Assembly: GCA_047615875.1 (NCBI GenBank)
Contig: JBLHGU010000053.1
Span: forward strand, 1-27,240
DNA length: 27,240 nucleotides
Reading direction: 5' to 3'
Source of the DNA: JBLHGU01 sp047615875
GTDB lineage: Bacteria > Pseudomonadota > Gammaproteobacteria > Arenicellales > CAJQKF01
Part shown: in pieces, positions 22,942 to 27,240 of the stretch
Layout of the letters: each line of letters begins with the position of its first letter
How positions within the stretch are numbered: position 1 is the stretch's first letter
Notes under the pieces: generated by a model
Seen by the model: only the letters and a program-made list of their open reading frames with translations
Told to the model about the DNA's origin: nothing
Databases searched by the model: none
Position numbers and translations under genes: made by a program

Positions 22942-24360
22942 TTATTGATCTGGAATAACCACCTCTGTGCCAAAGTCTTTCATCAACGCCTGTAACTTGC
23001 CTTGTAGCACCAGCTTAGCCTTATCATCACCATGCACAATACGAACCTGTGATGGTTTTCGCTTAATACGTGTAACAAACCGAATCAAGTCAGCCTGATC
23101 AGCATGGGCGGAGTAACCACCCAGTGTTGTGACCTGTGAGTTAATGGTGTACTTCTTGCCATGTAAATTCACATGGCCATTGCGAGAGCCGTAACGTTGA
23201 ATGTCCCGACCTGGTGAGCCTTTCGCCTGATAACCGACAAATACAATATCGTTACGCGGTTCTTCAATTAAAGCTTCCAGATAGTTCACAATACGCCCAC
23301 CACTACACATGCCACTAGCTGCGATAACCACGCAGGGCTCGTTGGTTTTAGATAATCGATGAACCAGGCTTAGGTGGTCGGCATGACTGTTGATGGTAAT
23401 CAGTTGTTTAAAGGATAGTGGATGCCGACCGGCGCGTATAAGGCTACGTGCTTCATCGTTCCAGAATGGTTTAAGTTTTCTGTAAACAGAAGTGAAGCGA
23501 GAAGCCAGTGGTGAATCTACAATAATGGGTAGATTTTTCCACTTTAGTTTTCTGGCGACAGTTTGATTCTTTAGCTTATGAATAATCCCTTCAAGCTCGT
23601 AGAGTAATTCCTGTGTTCTGCCAATACTAAAGGCCGGGATCATTACAACGCCATTGTCCTGAAAGGCGTGCTCTAATGCGGCTTGAAGTTTATCTCGCCG
23701 TTCCTTACGTGATTCATGTAGCCGGTCACCATAGGTGCTTTCAATTACGACGGTATCTGCGCCATGAGGAGACTTGGGCGCTGGAAGTAGCGGCGCATGT
23801 GGTGCACCGAGGTCGCCAGAAAATACTGTTATGTGTGATTGCCCAGCATTTCTCACACGAGCTTCGACATAAGCCGACCCCAATATATGCCCCGCTTTCT
23901 GGTAACGCACATCAAGGGTAGAACTTCCAGTGGTATCTACAGAGACCCATTTGTTATAGGGTACGGCAACAATCTGACGCCTTAGGCGACTCAGAAATTT
24001 CTTCACCAATCGTGGCTCACGAGTTACCCCAATCTGAAAGGCATCTTCCAGTACCAGCGGCAATAACATAGCCGATGGCTCTGAACAGTAGATAGGCCCC
24101 TTAAAACCAGCATCTAGTAAGTAGGGAATACGCCCAACGTGATCAATATGAACATGAGTAGCGAGCAGAGCTCTAACCTGTGTGATCGGGAAATCAATTT
24201 CCAGCCTGTTTTCGCCGGCACCACCTGCTGAGGTTTCCGCACCCTGAAACATGCCGCAGTCAACCAGCGCACTATTGTTGGAATCTATACAAAGTTCGTG
24301 GCAGGAACCGGTAACGCCATTTACGGCTCCGTGGTGAAGGATGCGTGGATACTGACTCAT
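22942..24360 (-). CDS. Beta-CASP metallo-beta-lactamase-fold RNase (YSH1/CPSF73-like)
   Basis: 472-aa MBL-fold nuclease with a beta-CASP domain and C-terminal RNA-specificity domain. The metal site HxHxDH is H69-H71-D73-H74 in ATHVHIDHVGRIPYLL; FSGDLGAP supplies the next Asp. Beta-CASP and later motifs are VIESTYGDRLH, PAFSIGRTQELLYEL, IVDSPLASRFTSVY, ASGMCSGGRIVNYL, FVGYQAKGSPGRDI and GGYSAHADQADL. Members are exo- or endoribonucleases of unknown target in proteobacteria. It is convergent with the dehydrogenase (36-base gap) and lies 30 bases downstream of intI in the same direction. Confidence 0.88.
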   Translation of the reverse strand: MSQYPRILHHGAVNGVTGSCHELCIDSNNSALVDCGMFQGAETSAGGAGENRLEIDFPITQVRALLATHVHIDHVGRIPYLLDAGFKGPIYCSEPSAMLLPLVLEDAFQIGVTREPRLVKKFLSRLRRQIVAVPYNKWVSVDTTGSSTLDVRYQKAGHILGSAYVEARVRNAGQSHITVFSGDLGAPHAPLLPAPKSPHGADTVVIESTYGDRLHESRKERRDKLQAALEHAFQDNGVVMIPAFSIGRTQELLYELEGIIHKLKNQTVARKLKWKNLPIIVDSPLASRFTSVYRKLKPFWNDEARSLIRAGRHPLSFKQLITINSHADHLSLVHRLSKTNEPCVVIAASGMCSGGRIVNYLEALIEEPRNDIVFVGYQAKGSPGRDIQRYGSRNGHVNLHGKKYTINSQVTTLGGYSAHADQADLIRFVTRIKRKPSQVRIVHGDDKAKLVLQGKLQALMKDFGTEVVIPDQ

Positions 24361-24390
24361 TGTTAAACTCTTGAAGATTGTTGCGCCAAA

Positions 24391-25251
24391 TCAGGTTGGT
24401 AGGGGCGCTTGAGATCCCAGTATATCTGACAATGGACTTCTAACGGCCAGACCACCTCTTTCAATGATGTGGGTGTACAACTGCGTGGTACGCAAATCTT
24501 TATGGCCGAGTTGTTCCTGTACCGTGCGGATATCCATGCCCCGTTCCAAAAGATGTGTGGCGAACGAATGTCTGAAGGTGTGACAGCTCGCAGGCTTAAT
24601 AATGTTCGCCTTTCTTATGGCAAGTTTTACCGCCTTTTGCAATGAAGATTCATCAAGGTGATGTCTGCAGTGAATATCTGTTCTCGGGTCTTTGCTGATT
24701 CGGCTAGATGGAAAAACGCATTGCCAGCCCCATTCTTTTGGGGCGCCTGGGTACTTTCTGTCCAGAGCATTGGGCAAGTAGACCGCACCGTAGCCTTCGT
24801 TCAGATCTTTTTGATGAAGCGTTTTAACCCAGCCAAGATGGGTTTTAAGGATAGTAATCAGTTCATCAGGCAATGTAACAACTCGGTCTTTATTGCCTTT
24901 TCCGCTTCTGACTATCACTGCGCGATGGTGGAAATCTAGATCCTTAACTCTCAGTCTTATATCCTCCATTAAACGTAAGCCGGAACCATACAGCAAGCAG
25001 GCAGCCAACCAATTCTGACCACTAAGATTAGCAAGAACAGATCGAACCTCCTCTTGGGTAAAAACTGTTGGCAGTCTAGTAGGTTTTTTAGCTCGAACAG
25101 CACTAATCTGGTCATCTAATGGGCGTTTTAGAATATATCGGTACAAGAAAACCAATGCATTTAAAACCTGATTCTGTGTAGAGGCGGCTACATTCTTTCG
25201 TAGTGCTAAATCAGAAAGAAACTGTTCTACATGCAGCGAATTCATTTCCAT
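24391..25251 (-). CDS. intI: Integron integrase IntI, surviving open frame
   Basis: Tyrosine recombinase of the integron class, acting on attI and attC. The catalytic Arg is in YGSGLRLME, HxxR in HTFRHSFATH, the third His in QEQLGHKD and the nucleophile Tyr in TTQLYTH. The IntI-specific insertion that separates this class from XerC/D is present: LNEGYGAVYLPNALDRKYPG, then WQCVFPSSRISKDPR. ATG 25251 lies inside the gene. The same frame continues upstream with conserved IntI sequence up to an in-frame stop, so the 286-aa product lacks about 45 N-terminal residues of the core-binding domain. No ATG, GTG or TTG occurs between the stop and 25251. Activity is therefore doubtful. The layout (intI reading away from attI and cassettes) is normal. 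Confidence 0.92.
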   Translation of the reverse strand: MEMNSLHVEQFLSDLALRKNVAASTQNQVLNALVFLYRYILKRPLDDQISAVRAKKPTRLPTVFTQEEVRSVLANLSGQNWLAACLLYGSGLRLMEDIRLRVKDLDFHHRAVIVRSGKGNKDRVVTLPDELITILKTHLGWVKTLHQKDLNEGYGAVYLPNALDRKYPGAPKEWGWQCVFPSSRISKDPRTDIHCRHHLDESSLQKAVKLAIRKANIIKPASCHTFRHSFATHLLERGMDIRTVQEQLGHKDLRTTQLYTHIIERGGLAVRSPLSDILGSQAPLPT

Positions 25252-25386
25252 AGGGTGACGGTACTTGTGAAAACGTATATACCTGACGGTCCAGCCAACA
25301 TAGGCCTGCTCTGTGCGTATGCTATAGTTCTTAAGGCGAATAGAGCTTTTTAGTTGATCGATAAGTCGAGTATTTTCTTACTTCAT
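25252..25386 (-). pseudogene. intI: 5' end of intI, cut off by a stop at codon 3
   Basis: Translating the minus strand upstream of 25251 in the same frame gives ENTRLIDQLKSSIRLKNYSI followed by RTEQAYVGWTVRYIRFHKYR and HP, the standard IntI N-terminus. Directly before it is TAA (25380-25378), preceded by AAG and ATG (25386-25384). A GGAAG lies 8 bases before this ATG. The original gene therefore read ATG AAG then probably CAA or AAA, and one substitution made a stop. With it the full length would be about 331 codons, normal for IntI. Confidence 0.85.
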
Positions 25387-25551
25387 ATTCTGTCTTCCAT
25401 GAAAAGGAGCGAGATTACCTTTACTTGCAGGTTGAATTCTGTGAAATATTCACTTTTTCCATGTTTTTACACGGATTAGAATAAATCCACGAACTAGTAG
25501 AGTATGTAATGTATTGGATTATTTAGTTAATTACGGACTTAGGGAGTAGAT

Positions 25552-25638
25552 ATGAGTAATCAAAGAAGAACAGGCTTGTGGAATACATGGAAAATATCCG
25601 TGTTTCGACACGGACTTATTCCGTCTACTAACTGTTAG
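25552..25638 (+). CDS. 28-codon leader ORF ending in the attI core site
   Basis: ATG at 25552 follows AGGGAG at a good spacing and opens MSNQRRTGLWNTWKISVFRH, then GLIPSTNC. The stop TAG (25636-25638) lies within GTTAGGC. The first cassette gene's ATG (25648) comes 9 bases later and has no ribosome-binding site. This matches the role of the short attI1 ORF of class 1 integrons, which loads ribosomes for promoter-proximal cassettes. Translation is not proven. Confidence 0.5.
   Translation: MSNQRRTGLWNTWKISVFRHGLIPSTNC
25597..25624 (+). repeat. Two overlapping, mutually exclusive hairpins in attI
   Basis: TCCGTGT-TTCG-ACACGGA (25597-25614) is a perfect 7-bp stem with a TTCG tetraloop. ACGGA-CTTAT-TCCGT (25610-25624) is a second 5-bp stem that reuses the right arm of the first. 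Both end 10 to 20 bases before the crossover core and lie inside the leader ORF. Confidence 0.6.
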
Positions 25639-26220
25639 GCTTTAAAAATGACTGATTCAGATCCATATCACCTACTCGGTAAGTTTGTTGTTACGTTTCA
25701 ATATTTGGAGGATTGCGTTAAAGAAATAATCTCCTTGCTGGGCTAGTTCAGGCAAAAGACGACGAGATGGTTTCAATACTTATGAATGAGCTGGATAACT
25801 CAGCTAGACTCAAAACGGCCGATGTTCTTTTTCAAATATTTACATCAGTGAGAGTTGGAAATTTCAAAGAGGAGAATACTAGCTTTCACAAATTAGTAAC
25901 AGACCTCCTAAAGCTAGGAGTTAGAAGAAATGAAATTGTTCATTCACTTTACTACAATTGGATAACTGAGCATGGTGAGTCTGGGTTAATTCGTCAAACT
26001 CAAAATTACGTGCTAGTAAAGGTGAACGCGAAGAATCTGAGGAGGAGTTGCTTCCTAAAAATCTCCTGAGTGATATAGAAGATCTAGATAATACCCTTGA
26101 TCGATTAGAATTGTATCGTTTAAAAATCATAGATTGGGTTTATCCTGAATAACCAGCCTAACGAATAAGGTTAGATTGTGATTCCAGCGAAGCGCAGGAA
26201 TCCACAATCTGAACCGTTTG
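25635..26220 (+). mobile_element. Gene cassette (first position) bounded by attI core and attC
   Basis: The segment from the G/TTAGGC junction to the G/TTGGAC junction is 586 bases long. It carries one gene reading away from intI, with the stop codon three bases before attC, the usual compact cassette form. Its base composition is more A/T-rich than the flanking chromosome, as is common for cassettes. Confidence 0.82.
25648..26152 (+). pseudogene. Degraded cassette gene, two frameshifts, HEPN-like motif
   Basis: Three frames join into one protein. ATG 25648 gives MTDSDPYHLLGKFVVTFQYL and on to EIISLLG, with a stop at 25744. The second frame from 25743 continues LVQAKDDEMVSILMNELDNS through RRNEIVHSLYYNWITEHGES. 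The third frame, from about 26013, gives LRASKGEREESEEELLPKN through LYRLKIIDWVYPE and TAA at 26150-26152, just before attC. Each switch needs the loss of one base. The longest intact piece (25767-26069, 100 codons) is therefore only a fragment with an out-of-frame tail. RNEIVH fits the R-x4-H motif of HEPN RNases, and the helical, acidic composition agrees. That would be a toxin-type or defence function, but the evidence is one short motif. Not a match I recognise by name. Confidence 0.7.
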
Positions 26221-26226
26221 TTGGAC
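26156..26226 (+). other. attC recombination site
   Basis: R'' GCCTAAC (26156-26162) and R' GTTGGAC (26220-26226) enclose an imperfect hairpin. GGTTAGATTGTGATTCC (26169-26185) pairs with GGAATCCACAATCTGAACC (26197-26215), leaving unpaired C and G on one side. These are the extrahelical bases that orient attC folding. The loop is AGCGAAGCGCA. At 71 bases it is a short attC of standard form, three bases after the cassette gene's stop. Confidence 0.88.
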
Positions 26227-26466
26227 GAGCCCGAGCCATTAGGAGATGGTAGTTTTAGCCATTGAAAATAGCTTTTGATCGATCAGCCTGAATACAGTGT
26301 TCAGGCGCTTATTATTCTAATTACATGCCTTTGGCAGTATCCAATAATGAAGCGAGTCTTATTTCTGACGACATTTGTCAGGATATTGCCTTATTCCAAA
26401 CCAGACTGAGCCTCAGCCATAAAAACTACTTTTAAATTTAGCCGAGGTGCATTAAAGATTACATAA
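26227..26466. other. 240-base non-coding stretch between attC and the transposase gene
   Basis: No credible gene or second attC was found. A hairpin GCCTGAA/TTCAGGC lies at 26286-26306. Imperfect inverted copies of a GTAGTTTTAGCC-like sequence lie near 26247 and 26420. The stretch may be the 3' end of the IS91-type element, possibly mixed with the remains of a second cassette. The exact element boundary cannot be placed. Confidence 0.4.
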
Positions 26467-27240
26467 TCAAAACGCCAAAACAGCCTGTATCGGTATTGGG
26501 TCGATGGGTTTCACAATCGTCTTAATCCGAGTCGCGATAATCGTCATCAGACCACCACAACACTCATAGCGTACCTGAGCCCTTGGTTTTTGTTTCGGTA
26601 ACCACTGTTTAGGATCGAACTTCAAAAGCAATTGGATCAACTTGATCAACGTTTTACTGTTCGGGTGCAAGAACCCATAGTTCCTCGCTCGACGAAATCC
26701 TCGCGGTAAAACATGCCGTAACACCAGCCACAAAAACTTAACCGCAGAGACTTCTCTTTTTCTGGTTTTACCGCTATCACTATCGATATAACGAAAAACC
26801 ACTTTTCCATTCTCGCAAGACAAAATATCTTTTTCTTGAATAACGCCGCGATATAAATACCGGCCTAAATAGATAATCGCCTTATCACCTGAACCGACCG
26901 CTTTGCAATGAGCGACCCATTCCCGCGGATATTTCTGAGGCAACTCTAGACCGAGTTTCACTAGACCTGCCAGCATTTTAGCGCGAAAGACCTTCGCGAG
27001 TGCATCCTGGTTAAATAGGTATTTAGCCCCTTTTTTTCGCCACAGCCCATTCGCTTTATCGATAGCGGCATCTGGCATGATCATGTGGCTATGCGGGTGG
27101 TAGTCAAGCGCTCTTGTGTGGGTATGCAAGACTGCAATCACACCGGGTGTTCCATTCAGCTTCTTGTCCGTTAAACTAAACTGCCTTAAAGTCTCCCAGC
27201 TACATTGCAACAACAGGTTGTAGACCGCTTTCTGGTATAG
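26467..27240 (-). CDS. IS91-family transposase (HUH/Y2), 5' part beyond the window
   Basis: The frame is open to the last base (LYQKAVYNLL before the TTG codons at 27213-27208), so the N-terminus, including the usual zinc finger, lies outside the window. The HUH metal-binding motif is in HTHTRALDYHPHSHMIMP. The catalytic-Tyr region is YLGRYLYRGVI, matching the family's YLxRYxxR pattern. The C-terminal ECCGGLMTIIATRI is a degenerate version of the CPxCGG tail. IS91 elements transpose by rolling circle and insert near specific tetranucleotides. It faces the cassette on the opposite strand. Whether the element is complete cannot be judged here. Confidence 0.9.
   Translation of the reverse strand, partial: LYQKAVYNLLLQCSWETLRQFSLTDKKLNGTPGVIAVLHTHTRALDYHPHSHMIMPDAAIDKANGLWRKKGAKYLFNQDALAKVFRAKMLAGLVKLGLELPQKYPREWVAHCKAVGSGDKAIIYLGRYLYRGVIQEKDILSCENGKVVFRYIDSDSGKTRKREVSAVKFLWLVLRHVLPRGFRRARNYGFLHPNSKTLIKLIQLLLKFDPKQWLPKQKPRAQVRYECCGGLMTIIATRIKTIVKPIDPIPIQAVLAF

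Larger units (their letters stand above)
25387..25640. other. attI region and integron leader
   Basis: 254 bases between the intI start and the first cassette. The crossover core GTTAGGC (fits GTTRRRY) is at 25634-25640. Upstream are direct copies of ACACGGA at 25469-25475 and 25608-25614, plus inverted copies (TCCGTGT, 25597-25603), plausible integrase-binding repeats. No CTGT-N8-ACAG LexA box was found, so SOS control as in other integrons is not supported. The stretch is A/T-rich. A TAGAAT at about 25477-25482 could be a -10 for the cassette promoter, but no good -35 pairs with it. Confidence 0.7.

Noticed and set aside
25387..25640. LexA (SOS) box controlling intI
   Set aside because: No CTGT-N8-ACAG or close variant was found near the intI start or in the attI region.
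25767..26069. Treating the 100-codon open frame in the cassette as an intact gene
   Set aside because: Sensible coding sequence continues in other frames on both sides, and the true C-terminus lies at 26152 just before attC. Its own tail is out-of-frame translation.
26286..26306. Hairpin GCCTGAA/TTCAGGC as a second attC or terminator
   Set aside because: It lacks the GTTRRRY/RYYYAAC cores and extrahelical bases of attC, and no T-run follows it.
1..27240. CRISPR arrays, tRNA or rRNA genes
   Set aside because: No regularly spaced direct repeats, tRNA cloverleaf or rRNA-like stretch was recognised by reading both strands. A covariance-model search was not possible.

Overview
The window looks like chromosomal DNA of a Gram-negative bacterium, most likely a marine-type gammaproteobacterium. 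This rests on the gene content: a periplasmic cytochrome c, outer-membrane barrel, PotABCD-type ABC transporter, NnrU protein, chromosomal integron integrase and IS91-type transposase. Base composition is moderate and genes are packed tightly. I could not run a taxonomic search. No rRNA, tRNA or CRISPR array was recognised.

Layout. (1) 2-967: 3' end of a PQQ-dependent soluble aldose dehydrogenase gene. (2) 978-3784, minus strand: three overlapping genes for a heteromeric HcnABC/opine-oxidase-type flavin amine dehydrogenase. (3) 3804-5227, minus: a DUF364-type protein coupled to a small membrane protein with an HELGH motif. (4) 5279-7073, plus: a gene of unknown function, an NnrU protein and a phosphoethanolamine-methyltransferase-like enzyme. 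(5) 7085-10647, minus: gamma-butyrobetaine-hydroxylase-like dioxygenase, GFA protein, outer-membrane barrel, a frameshifted cytochrome c gene and an unusual pdxJ. (6) 10729-22905, plus: a catabolic and transport island, described below. (7) 22942-24360, minus: a beta-CASP RNase-like protein. (8) 24391-27240: a decaying integron (intI with a stop at codon 3, attI, one cassette with attC) followed by an IS91-family transposase that runs off the window.

The island at 10729-22905 is the main interest. A 35-bp palindrome containing a LysR-type T-N11-A core overlaps a good promoter. It is followed by an HpaB-family flavin monooxygenase, a fusion of flavin reductase to a LysR-type ligand-binding domain with no DNA-binding domain, a Rid protein, a DUF1028 protein and a full LysR regulator. 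The regulator's sensor domain is visibly paralogous to that of the fusion. Next come potABCD-like transporter genes ending in a terminator, an acetylpolyamine amidohydrolase, and a TMADH-family dehydrogenase whose substrate-pocket residues match histamine dehydrogenase rather than trimethylamine dehydrogenase. My reading is a pathway for uptake, deacetylation and oxidative deamination of a biogenic diamine, followed by flavin-dependent oxygenation and hydrolysis. The same effector may be sensed twice, once to control transcription and once to control reduced-flavin supply. The substrate is inference.

The integron end shows three kinds of decay: a nonsense codon at codon 3 of intI, two frameshifts in the only visible cassette gene, and a transposase where further cassettes would be expected. 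A 28-codon ORF with a good ribosome-binding site ends exactly inside the attI core site, which recalls the leader ORF of class 1 integrons.
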